Shown: positions 1 to 10,549 of the stretch, piece after piece
Numbering within the stretch: the first letter of the stretch is position 1
How the letters are laid out: each line of letters opens with the position of its first letter
Assembly: GCA_025175895.1 (NCBI GenBank)
Contig: CM046004.1
Location: 48,473,359 to 48,537,358 of the forward strand
DNA length: 64,000 nt
Direction: 5' to 3'
DNA from: Wurfbainia villosa
Lineage: Eukaryota > Streptophyta > Magnoliopsida > Zingiberales > Zingiberaceae
Position numbers and translations under genes: made by a program
The notes under the pieces: generated by a model
The model's database searches: none
The model's input: only the letters and a program-made list of their open reading frames with translations
What the model was told of the DNA's origin: nothing

Positions 1-106
1 ACTAAGGTCTTTTTTAGTGAGAGATTTTGATAGGAATGAGGAGGGAATGGGAATCAGATGTATGGCAGTATGAGGACAGGATAGTCTTTTAGTATAAGTG
101 AGAGAT
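1..106 (+). pseudogene. 3' end of a plus-strand Ty1/copia internal region with polypurine tract
   Basis: This is the tail of an element whose body lies left of the window. It is the near match, in inverse orientation, of 3520-3625 in element P: both carry the stretch 'gggaatgggaatcagatgta', a 'cttttagtataagtg' block and a purine-rich 'gagagat' directly before TGTTGGGATG. It therefore contains the last bases downstream of RNase H and the polypurine tract (about 98-106). No reading frame of use remains in this fragment. Confidence 0.75.
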
Positions 107-1048
107 TGTTGGGATGTATACTGAAAAGTCTATCTTTTGTATGAACATCTTTATTTTTGAAATAAGAATCACATGATCATTGTTTGCATATTTATGGTTA
201 TACATATTGTCTAATACATTACATTGTAAATAACATGGTGTGTAGTATCACACGGGAGATCATGTTATCGGTTTCTTGTAAAGTATAAGTAAAGGCTCAC
301 AACCTAGATGACTTTGGACAAACCATTAGTATGGTTGTAGTGTGATTTGGTATTAGTTGTTCTTGGCCATAGAATTACACTAGTACACTTTGTGTGTATT
401 GAGCAGGACCGACTTAGAGATGATTTGATTTATTGCTGACTACATAATCAAATCAGACCTCAGATATTATATTGTACATGCTCTTAATCCCGATATAATA
501 ACGGGCACATATACTTAGTATTCATTTCTTTGATTTACCAATGGGTTGGATTTATAGAGTAAATCGATAGGCTCGGTAAGTTGGGAAATGATATTATTTA
601 TATGGTGTGCCATTGATTATAGGAGGAAACCATGTCCTATATATTAGGATGATGATGTCCCCTTGAGGAGCTCATAAGGTTCATCATGTAAACCCTGCAG
701 GTGGACTTGGTCTAACATGATGATAAGGTTGAGTGGTACTACTCAAGGAGTTAGATGTTGATTAATTAATTGTCAGTAAAATAATTAATTGACGGACATT
801 CGAGATCTTAAATACGGGGAGATATATGTACAAATAATATATGGAGTCTATATTAACTTATGGGGGTTGGTGAGGTAGATCAATGATAATCCTTTAGTGG
901 AATGGATAATCATTAATGGATCAGATTTTATGTGGGCTTGATCCATTGGGTGGCCAAGATCCAACTCCTCTTCATGGTCCCTATTATAGCCTATTAAAAC
1001 CTCATGAAGCCTAGATCCAATAGATGAAAACAAAACTCTAAATCTAAT

Positions 1049-1141
1049 GGTAGAGATTAAATCTCTAGATCCGACGGTTGAGATTAAATCTCTAGATCCG
1101 ACGGTTGAGATTAAATCCTTAGAACCAATGGTAGAGATTAA
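1049..1141 (+). repeat. 27-bp tandem repeat in U3 of LTR Q
   Basis: Units start at 1049, 1076, 1103 and 1130 (the last partial). Each begins GGTWGAGATTAAATC and the full ones end in 'agatccgac' or a variant. The array ends about 20 bp before the TATA box. Copies of this LTR in element P (for example near 2590-2620) show only about one unit, so the array has changed length within the family. Confidence 0.9.
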
Positions 1142-1162
1142 AACAAGGCCTATGCCCAACTC

Positions 1163-1169
1163 TATAAAT
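1163..1169 (+). promoter_or_regulatory. Probable TATA box of LTR Q
   Basis: The sequence 'ctctataaatagagg' lies in mid-LTR downstream of the tandem repeats, where the U3 core promoter of a plant LTR is expected. In the inverted copy the equivalent TATA lies at 2569-2577 on the minus strand. Confidence 0.6.
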
Positions 1170-2125
1170 AGAGGTTTTAAGGTGGGTGGCAAGGCATGGC
1201 TTAGGAGATTAGGGTTTGCTTCCCGTGGGCAGCAAGGAATCCTAGTTAGGTTAGGATTGAGGTTGGGCGGCTAGGGTTTGGGAGGAAGAGTGGGCGACAA
1301 CAATTGGAGAGGTCTTCTTCTTCTTCCTTAGTGGTCGGCGCCTATGACTCTCCCATATTCATTGGTCGGTGCTCAACCTATTCCTCTTCCCCTCTTCTTT
1401 TGCCGGTTGCAACTAGGAGAGCTAGGGTTAGGGTTTTGGGCGGCTACAAGGTGAAGGATTGGTTTCCTTTCTCTTCTCCAAGAGTTGGCCGGCGCCCATC
1501 ACCCTCCTTGATTCTCCTTTGGCCGGTTCCCATAATCCATATTTTCTTCCTTGGCCGGCGGCAACATCGAGTCTATTGACTTGGTAGTCGGTTCTAGATA
1601 GGAAGAAGAGTTTTGTTTTATGATCTTCCTTTGTTCGGAGTGAACATGGAAAGGAAGATTGGTGATCTAGGAGGCTTCGACTTTTGGAAAATCGTCGCCC
1701 ACACGACGTCCAAAAGGAGGAAGGATATACAATAGAAGATCAAGAGGTATAACAAGAGGTATAATCTTATTTATTTTGATTAGTGTTCTTTTGTATTATG
1801 TCTATAATTGTTTTTCAATTATATACATGTTGTATGTGGTTGTTTACTTTATGTATGTGGCTAAATTTATTTGGACCCCGAACATAAATACAAAAGCCGG
1901 CGATCCGTACATCGTCTATTCCGCGGCTATTCGTAGAATAGAGGTTGGTGGCTTGAAAAATAAGTTTGTTCAAGTGACCACTCTAATCGAATAGCATGAC
2001 GATAAAACGGTTGCTTGGGTGATCTCTTTTGTCTAGGATTAAATTTTTTAATCCGGGGACATCGATGGGATCGCCATTAACAAGCGACTGAGTTGAAGTG
2101 GGAAGCGAAGTTTCCTACCTTCAAG

Positions 2126-2137
2126 TGGTATCAGAGC
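2126..2137 (+). other. Primer-binding site, initiator tRNA-Met type, after LTR Q
   Basis: TGGTATCAGAGC lies two bases after the LTR end. It matches the 3' end of plant initiator tRNA-Met, the usual copia primer. About 20-25 bp of leader similar to that of element P follow, and then the sequence breaks. Confidence 0.85.
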
Positions 2138-2159
2138 TTCGGTTCCAAAGGCAAAACCT

Positions 2160-3519
2160 TCACCTTGCTCGCTCCGAACAAGGGAAGATGGCCAAACTCT
2201 TCTTCTCCTATCTAGTGTCGACCACCAAGCCACCTACCTCGGTTGTTGTCGTCGGCCAAGGAGAGGAAGAAGGAGGGGTGGGCGCCGGCTAAGAGATGAA
2301 CTCTTATTGCCGCCGACCAAGGAGAAGTAGAGGAAGAAGAATTTCTGGCCTTTGCTTCAAGGAAGAAGCGTCGACCCTAAAGGGATGAAGAAGAGGCGTT
2401 GGCCAAAACTTAGGAAGAGAGGAAAATTAAAACCCTAAACCTCCTCCACCTCTTGCCGCTGCCGAAGCCAACTCCAAACCCTAAAGCTTCTTCTATCCTT
2501 GTCGCCCAAGCCTTAGGAGCAAACCCTAGCATCCAAAAAACTATCTTGCCACCCAAGCCTTGGAACCTTATTTATAGATCTTGCCCAAGCCTCCTTTTAA
2601 TCGTGTCCGTTGGATCTAGGCTTCGTAAGGGTTTTAATAGGCTACAATAGGGACCATGTGGAGGAGTTGGATCTTGGCCACCCAATAGATTCGGCCCACA
2701 TAAAATCTGATCCATTAATGATAATTCATTCCACTAGAGGATTATCATTGATCTACCTCACCACCCCCCATAATTAAATATGGGCTCCATATATTAATTG
2801 TACAAATATCTCCCCAAATTTAAGATATCGAATGTCTGTTAATTAATTAATTTACTGACAATTAATTAATTAACATCTAACTCCATGAGTAGTACCACTC
2901 AACCTTATCATCATGTTGGACCAAGTCCACCTACAGAATTTACATGATGATCCTTATGAGCTCCTTAAGGGAACATCATCATCCTAATACATAGGACAAG
3001 TTCCTCCTATAATCAATGACACACCATGTAAATAATATCATTTTCGTACTTACCGGGCCTATTGATTTAACCCATAAATCTCGCCCATTGGTAAATCAAT
3101 GAAATAAATATTAAGTACATGTGCCCATTATTATATCGGAATTAAGATCATGTACACCATAATATCCGACGTCTGATTCAATTATATAGTCAGTATAAAT
3201 TGAATCATCTCTAAGTCGGTCTTGCTCAATATACAAATTGTATACTAGTGTAATTCTATGGTCAAGATAAACAAATACCAAATTACACTATAACCATGCC
3301 AATGGTTTGTCCAAAACCATCTTGGTTGTGAGCCTCTACTTATACTCTACAAGGAACTGATAACATGATCTTCTGTGCGATACCACACACCATGTTATCT
3401 ACAATGTAAAGTATTAGACAATATGCATAAATATAAATATGCATACAATGATCATGTGATTCTTATTTCAAAATGAAGATGCCCATACAAAAACTAGGCT
3501 TTCAATATACATCCCAACA
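2160..3519 (-). repeat. 3' LTR of element P, truncated in U5
   Basis: On the minus strand it starts TGTTGGGATGTATATTG at 3519 and follows the P/Q LTR family until the sequence jumps near 2160 into the leader of LTR Q. It shares with 20682-21958 the blocks around 'taattaattaattta' and 'gacatcatcatcctaat'. The last roughly 430 bp, present at 8534-8960, are absent. Confidence 0.8.
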
Positions 3520-3535
3520 ATCTCCCACTTATACT
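3520..3535 (-). other. Polypurine tract of element P
   Basis: On the minus strand the sequence is AAGTGGGAGAT, directly before the LTR start TGTTGGGATG. This is the plus-strand priming site expected next to a 3' LTR. Confidence 0.65.
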
Positions 3536-3552
3536 AAAAGACTATGTTCCCA

Positions 3553-4791
3553 TCAAAGTGGCATACATCTGATTCCCATTCCCTTCACATGTCTATCAAA
3601 AGCTATTGCTAGAAGGGCCTTAGTGAAAGAATCTGCCAGGTTATCCTTTGATGCAATCTTGGCAACAACAACTTCTCCTCGCTTTATGATCTCTTGTATC
3701 ATGTGGTTATTGAGCTCTATGTGTTCACTTGCCTTTTAGGCTCGTGGTTGCTTCGAGTTTGCAACTGCACCATTGTTATCACAATAAATTTTGATAGTTC
3801 TGGGCAAACCATGAATCATATCCAAGTCCATCAAGAAGTTCCTGAGCCATACAACTTCTTTGGCTGCCTCAGAGGGTGCCACAGACTCGGCTTCCATGGT
3901 GGAGTCCGTCACGCATTTCTGCTTGACACTCCTCTATACAACGACTCCACCTCCCAAACTAAACACAAAACTCGAGGTAGGCTTACTGTTATCCCTATCT
4001 GATTGAAAGTCAAAATCTGTGTAACTCACAGGGAGTAATTGATCTACCTGGTATACCAGCATATAATCCCTAGTCCTTCTTAGGTACTTCAATATAAGCT
4101 TTACCGCAGTCCAATGTCCCTGTCCTGGATTACTCTGATATCTGCTAACCATGCCCAAGACAAAGCAAATATCCGACCTCGTACATAACATAACATACAT
4201 GATGCTTCCTACCGCCGAAGCATAAGGAACCACCTTCATCTCCTCTATCTCCTTTGATGTTCTAGGCCACATCTCTTTAGATAAAGGTACTCTATGCCTA
4301 AAAGATAGAAAACCTCTCTTGGAGTTCTGCATGCTAAAACGAGCCAAAATAGTATGTACATATGAAGCTTGAGATAAGCACAACATCCTTTTCTTGCGAT
4401 CCCTTATAACCTTGATCCCAAGGATGTGTCCCACTTCTCCCAAGTCCTTCATATCAAATTGTTTGGACAACCATACTTTTACGTCTGACAATACTTTGAC
4501 ATTATTGCCAATGAGCAAAATGTCATCTGCGTATAGTACAAGAAATACCACTATGATTCCATTACATCTATTGTATACACAAGACTCATCCGGACTTTTA
4601 ATACATCCATATGACTGGATTACTTCATCAAAGCGGATGTTCCAAGATCTCGAAGTTTTCTTCAATTTATAAATGGACCGATTAAGCTTGCACATAAGAT
4701 GCTCTTTGCCCATTGTAATGAATCCCTCTAGTTGCTCCATATAGATGTTTTCTTCAAGACTTCCATTAAGGAAAACTGTCTTGACATCCAT
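3553..4791 (-). pseudogene. Element P reverse transcriptase and RNase H (Ty1/copia), broken
   Basis: A 285-residue frame (4791-3934) begins at the copia RT motif 'MDVKTVFLNGSLEE'. It carries the catalytic core 'VLYADDILLIGN' (YADD, both aspartates present), then 'WLSKQFDMKDLGEV', 'ASAVGSIMYVM' and 'ILKYLRRTRDY', the usual RT-to-RNase H bridge. RNase H then continues in other frames toward 3553: remnants of 'AESVAPSEAAKEVVWL', 'IYCDNNGA' with its aspartate, and 'KDNLADSFTKAL' can be read. Frames change near 3934 and a stop interrupts the tail. The upstream part of RT (4800-5020) is also broken. It is therefore a pseudogene despite the intact RT active site. Confidence 0.85.
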
Positions 4792-5020
4792 CTGCCAAAC
4801 CTCATAATCAATATGAGCAACAATAGATAAGAGACTGGATAGACTTAAGCATGGCTACCGGCGAAAAGGTCTCCTCATAATCGATACCCTCTTTCTGAGT
4901 ATACCCTTTTGCAACAAGACTTGATTTGAAGGTCTCAACCTTCCCGTCTGTTCCTCTCTTTCTTTTGTAGATCCACTTTCATCCAATGGTTTTTACAACA
5001 TTAGGTGGTTCTACTAGCTC

Positions 5021-5251
5021 TCAAACCTGATTTGAATTGATAGATTTTATCTCAGAATTCATCACTCTTTGCCAAGATACTGCATCTTTATCTTGGATTG
5101 CCTCGTCATATGTTCGAGGATCAGATTCATGTTCACCAGGGATCAAATCCGAAGATTTTCCCAAGAACATAAATCTCTCGGGTTGTCTAACAACCCTCCC
5201 ACTACGACGAGGTATCACCTGTATATCCTCTGTGACATGTGGTGCAGTCAC
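5021..5251 (-). pseudogene. Element P integrase-RT linker and start of RT
   Basis: The frame contains 'RRSGRVVRQPERFMF', the arginine- and proline-rich linker that precedes copia RT, followed by 'DPRTYDEAIQDKDAVSWQRV' and 'MNSEIKSI', the first recognisable RT segment. It ends where the sequence should read 'WxLVDPP'. It belongs to the same polyprotein as the flanking fragments. Confidence 0.7.
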
Positions 5252-6313
5252 TTATGGTATTTCCTCTTGTACCGTTGGTACTGAAGTAGTGACTTCCCCT
5301 CTCAACTCCTCCAGAACAATCTTGCTTATGAGCTTGTGGTTCATCACATAATCTTCCTCTAAAAATCGGGCATTCGTGCTAATGATCACCCTCTAATCTC
5401 TATCACTATAGAACAAACCACCTTTTGTTCCTCTTGGATAGCCTACGAACAAGCGCATTTCTATACGAGGTTCCAACTTACCAGCATCTACCTTCAGCAC
5501 ATGTGATGGACGCCCCCAAATTTGAATATGTCTCAGACTAGTCTTTCGTCCAGTCCACAATTCTGTGGGAGTAGAAGGTACTAATTTTTATGGTACCAAG
5601 TTCAAAATATACACTGCCGTATCCAGAGCATACCCCTAGAACGAATATGGTAAATCAAAATAACTCATCATCGATCTAACCATCTCCATAAGAATCCTAT
5701 TCCTTCGCTCTGCCACACTATTCTGCTGGGGTGTACCAGGTGCAGATAGTTGGGATTAAATCCCAACCTCTGATAAGTAACTCCTAAACTCTCCACAGAG
5801 GTACTCACTACTACAATCAGATCATAGTGTCTTGATACTTTTACCTTGACGTTTCTCCACATCAGCCTTGAATTCTTTTAACCTGTCAAAGCATTTAGAC
5901 TAGCGGTGCATCAAGTAAATGTATCCATATCTTGAATAATTGTCTATAAAAGAGATGAAGTATTCAAAACCACCTCTAGCCTGGATAGACATAGGATCAC
6001 ACAAATCAGAATGAACCAATTCCAACACATCTTTTGCTCTATATCCCTTGGCCTTAAAAGGTCTCTTGGTCATTTTACCTTCCAAGCAAGATTCGTAGGT
6101 TGGGAAATCTTCCACCACTAATGAACCCAAAGGTCCATCAGCTATCCACTTTTGAATTCTACTCAGGTTAATATGACCTAACCTTAGATGCCAAAGATAT
6201 GTTTGGTTCATTTTTGAAGGTTCTTTTCTCTTATTAGATTTAGAAGATGAGTTATTTACTTCTATTTGCATCGTGGGAACCTTTGGTTCAAGAGTATATA
6301 AATTTCCTACCAA
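5252..6313 (-). pseudogene. Element P integrase, broken
   Basis: The frame at 6313-5900 holds the GAG-pre-integrase zinc-binding segment 'LWHLRLGHINLSRI...YESCLEGKM' (the first cysteine of the C-x2-C pair reads tyrosine) and the first catalytic aspartate in 'LVHSDLCDPM'. Toward 5860-5690, in shifted frames, the second catalytic region is degenerate ('SDCSSEYL' where SDRGGEY is usual, preceded by a stop) and the glutamate region reads 'AERRNR'. All three catalytic positions can be located, but at least two frame changes separate them. The enzyme would insert element cDNA into the host chromosome. Confidence 0.8.
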
Positions 6314-6444
6314 TGTACCAGAACAGATAATCTCTCTATTCCTTTTTTAACAACTCTGTCATTAAAAGAAATAGAATATCCATCCAAAAATAATTTAGAA
6401 ATTGAAATCAAATTCTTTCTAAATGAAGGTACATAAAGGGAATT

Positions 6445-7466
6445 TCATAGAACCAAAGTTTTATTCTTATCAAAAGATAAATAAATATCTCCCACTGCAA
6501 TAGCCGTCACCTTAGTAGCATTGCCCATGTAGATGGTAATCTCTCCCTCAGCTAGTCGTCTGGTTTCTTGGAACCCCTGCAAAGTATTGCAGACATGATC
6601 AGTGGCTCCCGTATCCACACACCAAGTACTAGTAGATAACACTACTAAACATGTTTCAACGACTAAACTAAAAGATATACCTTTGTTCTGCTTCCGGTTG
6701 GGGCAATTAGGCTTCCAATGTCCAGTATGCTTGGAAGTGAAGTACTTGCCTTTCGGCTTCTTCACTCTTCCCTGAGATCCTCCCACCACCTTCGCTGCAC
6801 CTTGTTTCTTCTTCTTCTTGCCTTTCGGCATAGAAATAGAAACCTTCTGGGTAACCAAAACCTGAGAACTCTGACGAAAAAGCCCCTCTGTCACCTGGAG
6901 TTCTGTCAGAAGCTCTGCCAACTAATACAACCTCTTATTCATGTTGTAGTTCAGGCGAAACTGCTCAAAACTCCTAGGTAGAGATTAGAGAATGATATCG
7001 ACCTAGGTTTCCCAATTGATCTTAGCTCCAATGACTTTCAGCTCATTCAAATGAGCCATCATCTTGAGAACATGATCCCTTACGGGTGTTCCCTCAACCA
7101 TGGTGGTCATTATCAAGTTTCTCATGGCTTCGTGCCTAGCAGCCCGATTTTGGTGTCCGAAAAGTTCCTTGAGATTGAGCATCATGTCATAAGCAATAGT
7201 CATGGCCTGATGCTGATGTTGCAATACATTTAACATAGAAGCCAAAATATAACACTGCACCATCTCATCAGCCTTGATCCACTTCTTACAACTCTCTTTC
7301 TCCTTTTCCCCAGAATCATCTGTAGGCTTAAGAGGGCACTCCTCGAGAAGTACATACTTGTACTCCTTAGCAGTAAAGACTATGTCCAGATTCCTTTTTC
7401 AATCCACATAGTTAGGTCCAGTAAGTTTATTTTCCTTTACAATCACAGTAAGTGGGTTGAAAGTCA
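6445..7466 (-). pseudogene. Element P gag and aspartic protease, broken
   Basis: Gag starts at the ATG ending at 7466 ('MTFNPLTVIVKENKLTG') and hits a TGA where a tryptophan is expected ('YVDW'). The gag core continues at 7263-7003, with the UBN2-like segment 'RHEAMRNLIMTTMVEGTPV'. The frame at 6921-6445 carries a basic linker, a damaged zinc knuckle (both leading cysteines replaced: 'YFTSKHTGHWKPNC') and the protease active site 'WCVDTGATDHVC'. Gag would form the particle and protease would mature it. Loss of the knuckle cysteines and the early stop show this copy is dead. Confidence 0.8.
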
Positions 7467-8519
7467 TTTTGAATAAATATAAGAATCACATAGATCAAAC
7501 ACATTTAGATTTCAAAAAAATTATTGATTCCTCAAACAATAAAATTTTAAAATCAACCAACACCTCAAAACACCGAGAATATCGTATGTCACGATAGTGT
7601 GGACGTATACAAATTCTACATTTGTAAGAGGAGGTTTTACCCATTAATTTTATTATCCTGTCAACCTTACTTTTTGACAAATAAAATTAATAGTTGGTTC
7701 CTCTTCGACCGTACAAATAAAAGCAGTGACTCCGATGGGGATGATACTTTTATTTGTATCTACGTGTTCACCATTACCCGATACTAAGGCAATTACCTCG
7801 GATTATGTGCCTTCCGATGGGGAAGTACACATGCTCCTAAATAATTTCTTATAATCATATTTGACCTAGTGATCCGCAGAATAAACTCATCCGATATGGA
7901 GAAAGGCACTCAGAGTCAATGCGCAAGTTTGTTCGCATCACATGTCAAATTGTAATGGAGGCCGTGGGAATTTTTTAAAAAAAGATCCCTCTCCCACTTA
8001 GTAATTTAAAATTGAGGAATTTTAACTATGCAAGAACAACAAGCATATAAATCAAAAGGAATAAATATGAAAAACAAATTTTCCAACTATTATGGCTTTT
8101 GTTCTCCAATATGCCTCCAGTTGTGTTGCCACCTCGTCCACTCCTCCCTATGCCATGTACAAGCCATCCGGAGATCCGAGCCGAGAAAAATTATTTTAAT
8201 TTACATCCATCGATCCTATACTTCACAAAGGAGTGTACATGAAATCTAGATCGAAAGTAAACTAAAATAAAAGAGTGGCTAAACAATGCCATACTTAATT
8301 ACAAAAATTAAATACTAGCCTCGTCAACCCTGAGGATTCAAATAATATTACGATTACACACATACAATCACAGACACACACATATGGCCATAATAGGTGG
8401 ATCTTATGTCTGCAACCAAAAAGATAGCCTACGCACATACTACTATTATCCAACACACATAATATATGATAAGTGCATAAAAGTAACCGAATCCTAAACA
8501 CACAAAACCGGAAACCGTA
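7467..8519 (-). other. Untranslated leader of element P
   Basis: This stretch of about 1050 bp lies between the primer-binding site and the gag start. It is AT-rich, contains only short open frames, and shows no domain I recognise. It is the 5' leader expected to carry packaging signals. I see no further structure that I can name. Confidence 0.6.
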
Positions 8520-8531
8520 GCTCTGAGACCA
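8520..8531 (-). other. Primer-binding site of element P
   Basis: On the minus strand the sequence reads TGGTCTCAGAGC, one base off the initiator tRNA-Met type TGGTATCAGAGC. It starts two bases after the LTR end, the same spacing as in LTR Q. Confidence 0.8.
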
Positions 8532-8533
8532 CT

Positions 8534-9038
8534 TGAAGGGTTGAAGCTTCGCTTCTCGCTTTTGCCTCGGTCTCTTGTGCATGGCGATCCTATCTCGCGT
8601 CCTCGGATTAAAAAAAATTAATCCGGACAAAAATGGATTATGCAAGCAACCGATTCATCATCGTGCTATTCGATTTGAGTAGTCGTTTGAACAAACTTGT
8701 TGTTTAAGCAACCTAACTCTTATCCTCGATTAGCTGCGGAATAGATGATGTACGGATTGCCAATTTTCGTGTTTATCATCGGGGTCCAAGTAAAATAACC
8801 ACATACATGATACAAAAGAACTAAAATCAAAACAAACACGATTATACCTCTTGTTTACCTCTTGATCTTCTATTGTATGACCTATCCTCCTTTTGGACGT
8901 TGTGTGGGCAACGATCTTCCAAGAGTTGAAGCCTCCTAGATCACTATCTTCCCTTGGTTGCTCGCTCTAAACAAGCGAAGATGACTAAACTCTTCTTCTC
9001 CTATCTAGTGCCAACCACCAAGCCACCTAGCTTGGTTG
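8534..9038 (-). repeat. 5' LTR of element P, U5-side part
   Basis: This is the end of the LTR on the minus strand. It is interrupted at 9039 by element A, with the target duplication GGTTG at 9034-9038. The matching upstream part of the same LTR resumes after the second GGTTG at 20677-20681. Confidence 0.85.
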
Positions 9039-9516
9039 TGTTGGAACATTAGTGGCCGGCTAGAGGTGGGTGAATAGCCCTTAATCGTCGTATGTGGGGA
9101 AATTTGATCACTCTTCGCGTGCTCATCTACAATTCTTGTTAATGGGCAGCAGAATGATAATAAAACAAATACACAACAGGAATACAAGGACACGACACAA
9201 GATATACGTGGTTCGGAACCTTAGGCTTCCTACTCTACGGGAGAGCTCAACGAGCTTGTGTTATGCGCATGACTCTAACAACAACTCCTTCTCGACAATA
9301 GATCGGAGGTGGAGAAACCTCGTACCAGCAATTACATTGGTAATATAAAAATACAAGCAAAATAGAAAGAACACAAATGAAATCTTTACACAAATGACTT
9401 TGATCACTTTTTCTTGTTGCTTGCTTTGGTTTAGCTCATGAAGGTCTGGAATGCAACAGCAATTCCCCTCCATAATCTGCACAAAAGTCCTTGTTGAGAT
9501 CCTCCCCCAAGCTCCC

Positions 9517-9526
9517 CCTTTTATGC
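9517..9526 (-). promoter_or_regulatory. TATA-like element of the 3' LTR of element A
   Basis: On the minus strand the sequence is GCATAAAAGGGGGAGC, immediately downstream of the palindrome cluster. The paired LTR has CATAAAAGGAGGAGC at 19646-19655. Confidence 0.5.
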
Positions 9527-9544
9527 TTGCCTCGGGCTGATTTT

Positions 9545-9895
9545 GTGCCGATCAGTCGACTGCTCGTTACCTCCAGTCAACTGCTGCTGTAGCTGTTGTC
9601 TCATAACGGCCGAATCCACATTGGCAAAAACGCAATGGATAACCATTAGTCGATTTATCATACCCATCAGTTGACTGGTAACCCCATCAGTCGAGTGCTC
9701 GGCGCATCACTCGACAGGAAAGTGTTCTGTGCCCAAATTCGCCCCAATCAGTCAACTAATCTCCATCATTAGTTGACTGATGTCATTGACAGGTGACTGC
9801 CCTCCCTCGGCAGTCGACTGTTTGGCCAGAACATGGTCAGTCGAACACTGGACAAGTCCAATCGACCTAAAGCAGTCAACTAATGTCGGGTAAAA
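9545..9895 (-). repeat. CAGTCGACTG palindrome cluster in U3 of element A (3' LTR)
   Basis: There are many exact or one-off copies of the core AGTCGACTG, several extended to 'atcagtcgactgat'-like palindromes, at intervals of about 15-45 bp. Several are decayed to 'agtcaactg' or 'agttgactg', consistent with C-to-T change at the CpG. Equivalent clusters occur in B, D and H. Confidence 0.85.
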
Positions 9896-10235
9896 CCTCA
9901 AACACCAAGTTATTTGAGCATCCGACCGTTGGGTAAACCCTCAAACACCACGTTATAGCCTTCAACACTCAGTCTTAGCCACTTGGCTAAGTCCACCTCA
10001 TCCTCTCATGGAGTTCCCCATCGAAGCTCTCTTCCCTCAGCCTACGTCCCACGGATGCACCAAGTGTACAGCTTCGCAATGTCATCCTTCGTGTCTCTTG
10101 CCCTCGAAGTATGCTTCCCTTGGGCCTCACTCCATTCGCACCCTGTCCGGTGGTCCCTCGGATGCACCAAGTGCACGGCTTCGCAATGTCATCCTTCACC
10201 GACTCAAGGACCCCGAGCCTAGTGAACTTGCCAAG

Positions 10236-10465
10236 TCCTCAAGACTTCCCACACCAAGCCTCATGCTTGGATTTTCCATGTCAAGCCCCATGCTTGGACT
10301 TTCACCGCCAAGGCTACACACTTGGACTTATGTGGCCAACCCATGTTGGACTTTCCAACACCAAGCCCTATGCTTGGATTTTCCCAACACCAAGCCCCAT
10401 GCTTGGACTTTTCACCACCAAGGCTACACACTTGGATTTACGTGGCCAACCCATGTTTAACTTCC
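10236..10465 (-). repeat. Imperfect 'aagtccaagcatggggctt' repeats in U3 of element A
   Basis: Units of about 25-45 bp repeat the motif 'ccaagc..catgcttgga', interspersed with 'gtggccaacccatgttgga'. The same array occurs at 20364-20590 and, in the opposite orientation, in element D (30576-30850 and 35735-36020). Open frames over it are by-products of the repeats. Confidence 0.8.
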
Positions 10466-10549
10466 CATGACAAACCCATGTCATGTGTTTTGTCTAACAT
10501 CAAAATACAGTTCGAGTCAAACTCGAGTTCTGGGCCGATTGCACCAACA

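Larger units (their letters stand above)
107..2123 (+). repeat. LTR Q, long terminal repeat of a Ty1/copia family (about 2.0 kb)
   Basis: The LTR begins TGTTGGGATGTATACTG and ends ...CCTTCA just before a primer-binding site. The same family appears inverted at 2160-3519 and, split, at 8534-9038 plus 20677-21958. The left flank is a polypurine tract and the right flank is a primer-binding site, so this LTR sits between two internal regions rather than next to genomic DNA. It contains a 27-bp tandem repeat and a TATA box. Small open frames inside it are not conserved in the related copies. Confidence 0.85.
9039..10549 (-). repeat. 3' LTR of element A
   Basis: It is about 1511 bp, running on the minus strand from TGTTGGTGCAATCGG at 10549 to ...TGTTCCAACA at 9039. 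From start to end it contains imperfect 'tccaagcatgggg' repeats (about 10236-10460), a cluster of CAGTCGACTG-like palindromes (about 9545-9890) and a TATA-like element (9517-9526). It pairs with 19170-20676. Confidence 0.88.

Noticed and set aside
848..1192. 114-residue minus-strand frame with repeated 'DLISTVGSR' units
   Set aside because: The repeats come from the 27-bp DNA tandem array in LTR Q. No homologous frame exists in the inverted copies.
2126..2137. tRNA-like sequence TGGTATCAGAGC at several places
   Set aside because: These are primer-binding sites complementary to a tRNA 3' end, not tRNA genes. No cloverleaf surrounds them.
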